From Paracyclopina nana (taxonomy: Eukaryota > Arthropoda > Copepoda > Cyclopoida > Cyclopettidae): DNA of 64,000 nt. The notes under the pieces were generated by a model. That model did not search any database. It was not told where the DNA came from and was given only the letters and a program-made list of their open reading frames with translations. Of this stretch, positions 19,582-30,900 are shown piece after piece (position 1 is the stretch's first letter; every line of letters begins with the position of its first letter). Position numbers and translations under genes: made by a program. The DNA is taken from assembly GCA_019096065.1 (NCBI GenBank), contig JAGUCH010000002.1, positions 16,194,501-16,258,500 of the forward strand, read 5' to 3'.

Positions 19582-22500
19582 CTATGCGTGCGTGAAAAAA
19601 TAGATTTCCACCTTCATGAGTTGGTCCACTTTTGAGTAGTTATCGTTGAGGTCAGGTGGCTTGCTGGCAGGTGGGTCATAGGTCAAAATCTCCTTGGCCA
19701 AAATTTCCCTCAAATGGCCATCCTTAACTGCAGCCATGTAGTCAATGCAAGGGTCTTGGTCTTTAATATTGGCAATGTCCAGCTTTTTGATGAGGTTATT
19801 TATTTGCGCCTGTGGCATGACCATCACTGCGAGTTCACCAAGGCTGCCGAAAACTCGGTTTGCTTCGATTATTTCGGCATCTGTGACTTCAGCATTATTC
19901 ACCGATGACAGCCCCCAATGCTCCAGCCTATAAATGGCATATAGTCTCCAATCCAGAGTCGAGTTGGGAAGTGGGTTGCTGCAATAAATGAAAAAAGAGC
20001 TATGTAGACATTGACTAGCATCAAAATAAAAATGGAGAGTACGTTATTGGGTTGCCTTCTTTTCCAATGATCAATGTGGAGAGTCCTTGCACCAAAGACA
20101 GAGCATTTAATTGTCCCATCGTCCTGATGTCCGTTTCGAGGAACTCAAAGTTCGTCACGTTGGGAAAGGTCAGCTTGAGTTTTCCCAAGTAGGGCACGAG
20201 GTCGTCAAAGCTGACAAAGTTGAACTGGATGGTGGTGGCTTTTTGCGACCGCTGCCGATTCCAAGGCCTATCTAGGAATTTCAAAGCTTGCGGCCCAAAA
20301 ACGTTGACGAGGTCGCCATCCAGTTCAATGAGGAAGTCTCGGCCTTGTTCCACTGTTCTTCCGGTATCGGCCATCAATTGTGAATTGCTAGCTATGCTGG
20401 GCACTTTCGGGGAGCGGCTTCTGCACCAAATTGGCGGCCTTGTTGGTGGCCCTTCATTGCTCTCCGAGTTGGCTTGACCAGAAGAGATATTAGCACCGCT
20501 CTGATTCCTCTCTCGATCACTGCCCGTCAAATTTGCGATGTTTTGCAAGTTTGACAGTCCTGGGTTGCTTCTAGAGTTTCTGATTCGTTTCACAGGAGCG
20601 GCCCTTCGTCTCCTCTCGAGATCAGATAAGCCACTTCCTAAAGGAAGTTTTTTTGTTCTTGAAGCAGGTCGCCTTTTGTCGTTACCAGAGGGAAACACGA
20701 TCCCATCGTCAGATTCAGAAGACGTTGAATCTGAGCTGTAATTAAGTAGTCATGAATGAAGCTTGCATTTTTTAGTAGCTTAGTAGTGACCTCGTATCCG
20801 AGTGGATTCCACCGCCAGAATATTCATCGTCGGATGTTGACGGATCTTCGGTGGCATGATGCAAGTGGAAAAAGCCAATTTTATTCTTCTCTCCATGCCT
20901 CACTTCACTTTGTTGCTGCGCTTCAATGTCGATGCTTTGAAGGCTCACAAATTTCTGGGGTAATGCGAATTTTCGCCTTTCCAGCCCGGGAAACTTTTTT
21001 TTGATGTCGGTGGGGCCGGAAAAAGAGGGATTTGAAGCTTGTGGTTGCGCGGGAAGTTGCTGAAAAAAGAGGGATTCAGTACGAAAGAAATTCACATTTT
21101 CAATAGAAAAAATTAAACTATTGAGGATACTATATATTGTATACGTAAAACGGAATTTGAGATGCCTGTTGATGGCTGCCGTGATGTTTTCCCTCGCTGT
21201 CGCTGCCCGATTTGCAAGAATATCCAAGGCTTCTTTGGCTGCTGCTGCTTGGGGATCCAGGCCCGCTATTAGGCAATGTCAGCTTCATTGATAGCAGGCT
21301 TGACCGTGAAGCTTGTCTCGACAAGGCCAAATGGTGATGGCTCAAAGTTGGTGAAATGGTGCAGTCAGTTTCAGTCGTCGTCATCATGGAGGAGCTCAAG
21401 TCGCCATCGCTGTTCTCTTCTCCATCTTGGAAATGGCTGATGATTCGAGGCGGATGGTCTCCGTCGTCGTAGTCGCCTTTGCTAGTCTTGTCTTTGGCCA
21501 GAGCATCTTGGGCCTTGGCCAAAGTGGACTTTTTGAGGAAACTCCACCTTTGCTTGGCATTTGATATGCACACGTTCCTCTCTTCCAATTTCTTCATGAG
21601 GTGGGATTTTGTCGCGTTCGTACCGCTTCATTTGACGAGAAAAAAGTGCATCGAATTTTAGACGGAAATTTCCCACAGCAGAAGCGCGTAACAATAATAA
21701 TAATAATCTTATTACCTTGCAGCAGAAGTGAGAGCTAAAATACTAGATGGTACCTAAAATCGAGTATGTGTAAAAACAGTTAGTATATATCCTATAAATT
21801 ATTGGCTGCAGTGTACGTACAGCGGTCTGAGTGCTTTTCCACTTGGCAGCATTTGCTCTCATGTCTGCGGTGATTTCTTGTTGATCGAGCACCTTCAAGT
21901 GGGGTAAAGCAGAGACGACGTAGTGCGAGTAATCTGGGAGAGACCAAACAGGATTTCCTTCCATTTGGATGGTGTGAAGTTTTTCCAAGCATTCCAATTT
22001 GGCCAACGACGAGATAGTCTTATTATGCGCGTATATCATAAGGTAAACACTTCAACTTGTGTATAAAGTAGCATATACCTGCAACTCGTTATTGCTGATG
22101 AAAAGCTTCTCCAGGGTTGGAACAGCCTCAAGTCCTGCACTGGATCTGATGCGATTTCGCCTGATGTTGAGCTCCTCCAGGCGCACGAGACCGTTAAAGT
22201 TGCAAATTTTGCGGATTTGGTTGCCGGCCAGGTTGAGCACTTTGAGCTCGGCCAAATTGTCGAGCCCTCCAATCTGAAAGGATTGAATTTATCTCTTGCA
22301 TTGATATGTGTTTTAAAACACTTGTGCACCTGAGTAATTCTGTTGCCATGCAGGTCGAGGACTGACAATCTGCAGCACTTTTGCAAGCCCTCGATCCTCC
22401 GGATTCTATTTTTGCCCAGCATGAGAACTCTCAAATTGGTCAGAGGCTCTAGTCCACTTATCTAAAAATAGGATTAGAATGGGCTGCTGCTGACAACGAC

Positions 22501-22953
22501 GATTTCCTGCCAACCTGTTCCAGCCGATTGTGGTACAGATCGAGGAAAACGAGCCGAAAGGTCGTGTCCAAGTGTTGAATTCTTTTGATGCTGTTGTGCT
22601 GCAGGCTGATGAGTCGCAAATCGGGCTCATCCGCCAAAATGGGCACGCCTGCAGAAATGTACCTTGAGATTAAAGGCCAAAAAGGCCAAAAATGCTTATA
22701 TTTTACCGTGGAGTCCTTTCCTGTCCAAGTTGATGCGATCCGGATATTTGGCTCGCTCGTGCTCCGACCTCTCCATTTTGATGGCCCCGCTCATGCCCCG
22801 GACGCCCCCGGCGAACATGCCATTGACAATGACCCTGGAGGCCGAGGAGCTTTCACCCGTCAAGGAATTGCTGCTGCTGGATCGCCCGATCGCCTCCATT
22901 GGGCGATTTTCGCCGAAACTGTCTAAAAGGCTATGGCTGCTTTTCGACGCCAT
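19582..22953 (-). CDS. LRRC49: LRRC49-like leucine-rich repeat protein (tubulin polyglutamylase complex subunit)
   Basis: Vertebrate LRRC49 is a subunit of the tubulin polyglutamylase complex, acting at microtubules and cilia. Exons on the minus strand: 22707-22953, 22515-22648, 22330-22461, 22079-22273, 21821-22018, about 21600-21145 (5' edge unresolved), 20791-21059, 20043-20735, 19582-19978. Except at that edge all junctions keep frame. The N-terminal part matches LRRC49 (YPDRINLDRKGLHG), followed by leucine-rich repeats (LGKNRIRRIEGL, LDLHGNRITQ, LNLAGNQIRKI). The second half carries the family's conserved block (LIELDGDLVNVFGPQALKFL … LKLTFPNVTNFEF). A Ser-rich insert sits in exons 6-8. 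The frame ends about 120-160 residues short of the human C-terminus, so a terminal exon may be lost or unseen. The gene is divergent from CLCA, 352 bp away. Confidence 0.88.
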
Positions 22954-23305
22954 TTTGCATGTGTCTATTGATCAAACTTCTAAATATACAGCCATGCATT
23001 CGAGACAATAATCAACCTCATGATGAGCAACAACACGTTTTTCGCGTGAGAAACGAAATCTTTTCACGCGTCAATGCATTCTCATCATGTCAGAATTTTA
23101 GAGCTTCATAAATGGGAAAAATTGTTGAACGGCGTTTCGGCGCGCGACGCGCCGTTCACTTTTCCGACGTGCGAGGATTTCCGTGCGCGCGCGCAAAATT
23201 AGCGGACGTTAGGTATCCGCTAATTCAGTTGAACGATAATCGCCATCGGCAATAGTCATGCGTAGCTGCGAACAGAGCTTTTAAGACACCAAAGACGAAA
23301 CGAAG
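22954..23305. promoter_or_regulatory. Shared divergent promoter region of LRRC49 and CLCA
   Basis: 352 bp separate the two start codons. The middle is CpG-rich (CGGCGCGCGACGCGCC, GTGCGCGCGCGC) and holds a perfect inverted repeat GAACGGCG…CGCCGTTC at about 23126-23157. No TATA box is obvious. Confidence 0.5.
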
Positions 23306-26016
23306 ATGCTGAACTCTTTGGCATTGATTCTGAGCTTCTTCAGTGGCCTCACGGCCTCAACCCATCTGCTTGTGGAGGTCACCGAGCAAGCAGTGCAGGG
23401 CAAAAATTGCTCGCGACTTCTGGACCAACTCGAGGTAAAGACACTAATTCTGCCATATACGAGGCCCGGACTAACTAAACTTTTCAATTTTAGAGCGTTG
23501 TGGGGGATCTGTCTCTAGATTGGCACATAGCCACTGAGAAGCACATGCTTTTCACAGATGTCACCATCGAAGTGCCCCACAGCTTTCTCAGCAGTGATTG
23601 CTTGGCCCACAAGAAAGTCACTCATTGGCACTCGCCAAAGACAGCCGAGCTCAAGATCACGAGTGATCACCAAGAAGAAGGGCTGAGTACAGTCCAGTAT
23701 GGCCCTTGCGGAACGAAGGGCCGCGGAGTTGCCTTGTCCTCGTCGCGCCTGAAAAACAGCGAGTCTCTGCTAGTGAGCTTGGTGAACAATAACTACGGCG
23801 TCTTCTTGACCTCCATTCAAAATGTGTGGCAAGTGAACGAGACTCGCGCAGACTTTGCTCCGGAAAGCAGGCAGCAGCTGCTCTGCTATGGGAGAAGTGC
23901 GAGGCAAATCATCGAGCTTTCCGGAGAGGACTACCAAACCACCAAGGAGTTCACGAGTCCCAAATTCAGCTATGTGGCGGAGCGCCAAAGACGAGCTTAT
24001 GTGTTGGTGGTGCAACGGAGCTATCCGGAATTCGAGGCCAGCCTGACATGGGAAACTATGCAGAGCGCCCTCCTGCCATTCATTTCCAGCTTGGCCTCCG
24101 GCGATCAGCTCGCCATAATTACGTACGACCAAGCCTCAGCCGAGCTCAACCTGCCAATCACCAGGCTGACCGATGACAACCGAGCCCTCGTGCATGCGGC
24201 CTTGCCGAGAAGGCCTCTGCCCAACCAATTGCTCTCCCTGGAGGCCTGTCACAAGTGCGGCCTGGATTTGGCCCAATCCTTGGCCATTGAGGAGGACACG
24301 CAAATCCAGCCCATCCTTCTCGTCAAATCCGGCCGAATGACTCAGGAGCAGATGAGCCACGTGAGACTCACCCCGCACATCATTGGGCTTGACCGGACTC
24401 TCGACCGCTCCTGGTCCAGCCTCTCTCCATACCTGTTCGTGGTGGGCCAGTGTGAGAGCCCGAGGAGCTGCCAGTCATCCGTGACTTCGCTGCTCATGCA
24501 GGCTGGCGAGAAGAGTGGCAAATATGCGCAGCATCGCGTTCACGAGCCGAATGCGAGTGGCTTTTTGTCGGGAGCCTTCGCCTTGGGCAACGTCAGCCAT
24601 TCCTCCACGATTGTGGTGACAGCAGCCAATGAGCGAGACATTGCTTCCCTCGTGGTGACATCTCCGTCCGGCCGAGCCTTTGCCTACCCCTTCTACTCGC
24701 ACAATATGGCCTTTTTGCATCTGGCCGAAGGCCGCATGGAAGTTGGAGAGTGGCGCTACGAGGCCAAGATGTACAACGAAAACGACGCGTTCGACTTGGA
24801 CATTTACAGCTGCGAAGTTAGGGAGCAGCCTCCACTCGAGGCCTGGGTGGACTCGAGGGTGGACAAGCTGGGCCATCCCCGGATCACGATCTACGCCAGG
24901 TCGTCATCAACGCCCAAAAGTAGGCGGCTGACAGCCTACGTTTCCAGGCCGAGCCACAAGGGCAAAGATTTGCCCGTGGTGATTTCAACGCTAGCAGACT
25001 CCGGCACGGGCTATCCGGACTTGCGTGCGAACGACCGCATATTTTCCGCCTTTTTCACCGAGCTCTCGCCCGAGTCGGGATTCTACCAAGTGCTGGTGGT
25101 CGATGATGACAATGATGGTCTCCGGACCTTTTCCGCCTCTTTTCACGTCACCCAAATGGCCTCAAGCTTCTACGTGAGGAAGGAAGTTGGCTCGCGACTC
25201 CTGGTGAGCGATGTTTTTCCGCCTAATAGGATCACGGATTTGAGCGTCGTCGGCCAAATTGGGGACGCCCAACTGTTTGTCACACTCAACTGGACTGCGC
25301 CCGGGGGCGATTTCGACCACGGCTCAGCCTTCCGCTACGAGATCCGATGTGCCACGAGCGCCGCGGGGCTGCACGAGGACACCTACGCGGAGCAAAGCAT
25401 ACCTGTCCATGCCAGCCTCATTCCGGAGCCGGAAGTGGCCGGAGTGCAGCAAAGGTGCACGGTGGGGGTGCCGTGGCACAACCAGATTTTCTACTACGGC
25501 ATCGTGGCCTTTGATGCGTCCGGCAACCGGGCGCTCATGTCAAACACAGTTCCCGTTATCATCGTCAAAGAAGAGGATAACGAGGTGGCTGATGAAGTCT
25601 TTGATGAGATCATCAACGCTCAGCCCATTTCGTCAGAGGGAACCGCAGCCCAAATAGGAGCCCACATATGGGCGCCAATCCTCGGCGTGGCCCTACTCAG
25701 CCTCGTCATCATCTTGCTTGTCTTCCTGAGGAAGCGTAGGAATGTCAGCCAGGACGAGGAGAGCCACTACACAGCCTCGACGACCACGAGCAGTTGCTCC
25801 GCTGGCGTGAGCACCGTGGACAACCTCAGCAGCCTGGATTTGAGCTTCGACCATGACAAGGATGACATGTGGCCTCGCATCCATGTCATGGAGGACTGCA
25901 TCGTCTACCGGGACCTGAGCACCATGAGCGAGGTGCCGAGTGAATATTGCCGGCTGGACCGAATGCTGTCAGCCCTGTTGGCCTCCAAGCAGAAAAGAAG
26001 CGAGTCTCTAGTCTAG
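23306..26016 (+). CDS. CLCA: CLCA-family protein (calcium-activated chloride channel regulator), apparently without protease and MIDAS motifs, 883 aa
   Basis: CLCA proteins are secreted or membrane-anchored; in vertebrates an N-terminal zinc protease cleaves the protein and a vWA domain binds calcium-activated chloride channels. Exons 23306-23434 and 23494-26016 join in phase 0 across a 59 bp intron. A signal peptide (LALILSFFSGLTAS) begins the protein. The CLCA domain is recognised by TVQYGPCGTKGRG (human-type TLQYGRCGEKGQ). Where vertebrates have VHEWAHLRWGIF, this protein reads VSLVNNNYGVF, so HExxH is absent. The vWA strand that should carry DKSGS reads VVQRSYPEF, so the DxSxS metal site is also absent. 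A fibronectin-III-like region (about 620-720) and a membrane helix (APILGVALLSLVIILLVFL, about 770-790) with a Ser-rich cytoplasmic tail follow. AATAAA is at 26073. Confidence 0.88.
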
Positions 26017-27991
26017 TCTTCCATTTAGAGCAGATTGTGTATTTTTCACACACGTGGTGATTCATTCAGAAGAATAAATGTTTTTTCCTATGAAAAGGAA
26101 GTCGTTGTCAACATCCTCTTGTCTTGGCGTTTTGGGTGGTCATGCAGTTTGCGTAAATATTGCTGGCAGCTCAAACATCCTCGAGTTTCCAACGCAAATA
26201 TATGCCTTTTTTCCCCCTTGGCGAAAATCCTGCACACATATTCGCCATAGAAGCGTGATCAATGCCTTTCTCACGGTTTTCTTCCGGAGCTATATAGTAT
26301 AAACCTCTGATTCGCCTCCGGCGCTGTATTCATATCATGATGGAATTCAGCTAGCTCGTAGCAGTCTTCCGGCCCATTATGCTACTGTACGGAGGGAGAA
26401 GTCATCCGTGACGCTCATAGTCGCGGGGATCCAGCGGAAGCTCCCAACGAACAAAGCTAGAGGAGTAGTAACAGGATGGGACAAAACGGCTACAAATAGC
26501 TAATGGGCGCGGTCATCATCCACTACACGAGTATTGAGTGCGAAAAATTGGCTATTGGCGGAAGTGTCAACGCAATAATGGATTTAGCCGTCACAATGGA
26601 GCAATCACCGCGCGGCCCGTTTAATTGGAAATGGTTAGCGACGGATGCTGCCATTATGATTTATGCTAAATGCGGCCCATTCAACCAAATTCCATAATTT
26701 TCGCACCTTGGCAGTAAGCTATAACAGCCAGCAAATGTGCGAGATTAGCATATGAATGTTCCCATATAAATCTCAGAGTTTCCTAAAAACCAATATTTTC
26801 CTTTCTCACTGCTTCCAATCTTTTTTTATTCAGTGTTCAGCATTGCTTTTTGGCCATAATTAAATGGAAATGAACGAACTTTCCAATTTTTTTTTAAAAA
26901 AATATATGATATCACTGTTTGGTTCCTTAATGAAATGAAATAAATCCAACCTTTTATTTTTTGCAGAGTTTTCAAAACGCGGCTTTTAGATCATAAAAAA
27001 TTCTTCTTCTTTAATCTCCAATTTCCAAAAAATTACCTTTTTTGCATAGTTCAACTTTACCTTTTGCTTAAATTAAACAGCCTCATTAAACTCCTCATAA
27101 ATATGTTCCAAAATCATTTTTTTGGTTTAAAAAAAAAAAGATGAATCCCCCTTCTTCCAAAATCAAAAAAAATTTTCTTAGATACGGGTCCATTTTTTTG
27201 TAATTGGCTATCAAAAAATGTATAATCATCACAATTTTTAAAGTACAAGAAGCAAATTGATTTAACGGGTCAAGCTCTTCCAATTGACCCATTGCTCAGG
27301 TCTATTGAGGCCACAGCACGTACCATGAGAACATTCCCACGCGCTGAACTCCGGAGTGACCAAAAGTCATCACAGAGCCATAATGACCATATTAGACAAT
27401 GAGCATTAGTGACCCGAGCGTTTGGCCCCTGACAACACGACACCAATTGTTCAATTTTTGGCAATTTCTACTCGCGAGGAGACAAAAGGGGAAAAGCGAG
27501 TGGACATCTTGGTGTGGGATCTTCTTTTCGTGCTTGAAAGAATCCCTAGAGGCCTGGGAAGATTCTCATTCAGCAAAGCGTGGCGTGTTGTTTCCGGTGG
27601 ATCATCTCTTAGCCAGTAGCCAAGAAACGACCAACATCCGCTCAACGGCCAACAACGGACTTCTTCTTATAGACAATAATTCCAAGTACATAATTGACCA
27701 ACAGCCAACGCAATTACCGTCAGGAAATCAACGCGCACTCAGCAGCACATGCGCTAAACATGGTCAACAGGTTTCCGTGGATAACCGAAAACTCACTTCC
27801 CCTCTCACAAAGAGTGGCACACTGAAACATGCACTGCAGCAAGTACGTGTAATGGGCAAAAAAGAGGAGGATCAGTGCGAACATTCCCATTCATTTGAAT
27901 GTCATGTGGAGCTAACAAAGTTTGCACGTAACAACGTCCGAACACGCCATCATCATCGTCATTTCTTGTGCGCAACATAGTAAAAAAATGG
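26017..27991. other. Intergenic, CLCA and TONSL 3' flanks
   Basis: Contains the CLCA polyadenylation signal (26073-26078) and AT-rich sequence. A 193-codon plus-strand frame at 27399-27980 has no ATG with a clear context, no recognisable domain and biased composition. I do not call it a gene. Confidence 0.4.
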
Positions 27992-30900
27992 CTAGACTTT
28001 TATGAAAGGGACAAGGGCAGCAGAAAAGGCGTCTCGGGTGGCTTTGTTGCGGCGGAAAATAATCTCCTCTAATTGGCCCTCCTTTTGGCTGCCAAATTCC
28101 TGCAAATCAGCCAGGATTTGGGGAGTGACGCGCTGCGTGACGTGGCTCAAATCAATCGACTGAATGGCGTCAGAGTCCCTGAGGTGCTTCTTCAGCAGCA
28201 GCCCTATGCCAACCTCGCCCAGCCTATTATTGGACACGTTGAGCCTCTGCATCTTTGCCATGCTCCAGAGGTCGTTCTCAAAGCAGTTTTTAGTCAGGTA
28301 GCACGAGCTGACTGACAAGCTCCGAAGGCTGCTCGCGAATTTCGCAAGGATCGCTCCAGACGAATCCGTCAGGAAATTGTGGGAGACGTTCAAATGGTCC
28401 AATTTCGAGCCCTTCTCAAACAGCTCCTGGACATGCGCCTGCCTCAGCCCATTGTTGCTCACGTCCAGCTGTGACAAGTAGGGCAAAGTAGCGATGCTCT
28501 GGCAAAACGCCTTGAATAGCTCGGCGTTGCGGCCCAAGTTGCAGGCAGTTATCGTGAGTTCTCGTATGCACTCCTGGAAACGCATGGCTTTGATGACAGG
28601 TCGCAAGGCCGAAGGCTGTCCAAGGCCACAGTTGTCAAGTGACAAAACACCCTCCAGATTGGCCTTGGCAAGGTTCGCCCTGACATCGTCGAATTGCAGC
28701 TCTTCGAATTGCCTGCAAAATCGCTCGTATGCCTCCTCAAATGGCGGTACGAGCCAGGCGTCCACGTGGCCTTTGATCAGGCGCGATGAGCCTTGCAGTG
28801 AGCAGAGGATGGCGGAAATTTGGTCCGTCGGGTACAACAAAGCCTGGTCAACATCTGTTGAAAGAGTCAGCTTGGGCGTTCTGCCAAAGATGTCAAAATA
28901 TCTACGAGCGCACTCATCCGCCAACTCTCGAACTGTCAAAGTTCTGTCAATGACAACTCTGAGCAGATGACCATCAATGTCCACCACAACACAAAGGGAC
29001 GACAACGACTTGTCCAATTCCTCAAAAGAGCCAGTTGCACTACACGGAGTGAAAGCCTTTTTGTCTGGACTTTCCTCTGTTGGAGTTTCTGACTTCGAAC
29101 TTGGCAACGAAGAAGGTTCAGGTGCATTGGCAATCACCTCATGATCATCATCATTAGCAATGGCAATTTTCCTTTTCTTGATTTGAGGACTGGGGTCCTC
29201 ATCGTCATCTAAATCAGGGATACTGTCAAAATCCTCTTCTATATCTAGGCGTTTTCTGCTTGGTTTCGCAGGATTGGCTTCCATTATTGGCCGCGTTTTC
29301 GGCCTTCGTGACAACTTTGAGGATTTCACTCTGCTCCCTTCTTCTGGAGAATCTTCCGCTTTGTCTGACGTAGATCGATGAAAGCTTTTTCTTGATGGTC
29401 GCCTTGGCATTTTTGCAACGCTCAAATCATCGACAAAGAACTCATCACTGTCACTATCACAGTCATCGTTGTCCACAGCAATATTGCCACGTTTTTTCCT
29501 CTCTCCAGGCGGAAACCTCGTCTCCTTGGATCGCATTTCTTTGAGAACACCTCTCAGCTTGGACAGAAATTCTCGATCTTCCTCGCTGATGCCAACCGGC
29601 TTTTCATTCACCGAAATGTACTTTTCCAGGTAGTCACCCGCTGACCATCCGTTTTTGTCACGAAAGTTGACATTGGCGTTATGCTGCAGCAAAATCCTGA
29701 TGGAATCCAGGCACCCCACATAACAACTGTCCATCAGAGGTGTGATGTTATGCTTGTTCTGAAAGTTGACATTTGCCTTGCGGTCAACAAGAACCTGGAA
29801 AAAAAGGGGAAATTTCTCTCGTGCTCCAACAAAAATAAATCGTACACCACCGGAAGCAAAACGTTAATCCAATATCAGAGAAACACCCACGCAAACCAAG
29901 AAACCAAGCAAATATGTCACACGTTGACTTGGCAAAGGACCTAACCCAAATTATTTACAACACCCAAGAAACATAAATTTTCTGAAAGCGTGTGTCGCAA
30001 GGGTTCATTTGGCGGTAAAATAAGAATCCTGGCCTATCGCTTCCAATAACATGATATTTTTAACAACATTTAGCGCACGTTTAGGGGTAGTTAGATTCTA
30101 TGACCCCCACTGAAATTCAAAAATAAACTTTTGTTATTTAATAGTAAAATCACTAGGATGAACAGAAACGGTGATAAAGCCATGCTAAAAGTTGATTGTG
30201 AACAACTTGATTAATTTTGCATATTAATAAGTTTGGTAGCCAATATCTTAGGCATTTTAAAGACTTGCTCATGAAATAAAAAAAGTTTGATCTTCTTTTT
30301 TCAGAGGGGGTAATTAATTTTGAAAATCTCAAAAAATGATTAACTTTAGGTGCTCGACGTTTTCGAAAATGTTATGTTATGGGAAGTATTTTTAAGAGTC
30401 TATGCAGGAGCCAGGGGGAAAATTTATGGTAAGCGAAAATTCTAGAATCAAATGACACCCATCCCAATAGTACCCCCATATAGTGGGATGATTAAGTTAT
30501 TATGCAACATGGGCTTAGAAATGCTCCTGGGCTGAGCTAGAGGCCGATTTTTGGACCTAGGTGGAAAATTGGCGATTTTTGGCCCTTTTTAGAAAGCATT
30601 AAAAATTCAATTGCTCCATGCAAGGCTGATCAAAAAAAATTTTTACCACTTGACTACTGGGGTATGAGGAGTTTTTTGACAGCTAATTATTTTCACTAGG
30701 CTTATTGGTTTGTCAGCTGAAAGAGAAAACGCTCATAACTGTTTTTATTAAGAAAACTTTTTTGCGGTTGATGGTTTAGGCATAAATCTTTGGCTCTCTG
30801 GAAAGCTCTGATCAAGCCACAGATTATGGCAGGTAGCCTTGGTTGAACTGACCCCATAGCTGCTGAGCTATTCAAGCTTGAATGTGGAAAAATGGGTATT

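Noticed and set aside
27399-27980. 193-codon plus-strand frame between CLCA and TONSL
   Set aside because: No known domain, low-complexity composition, no splice or promoter context; it overlaps the TONSL 3' flank.
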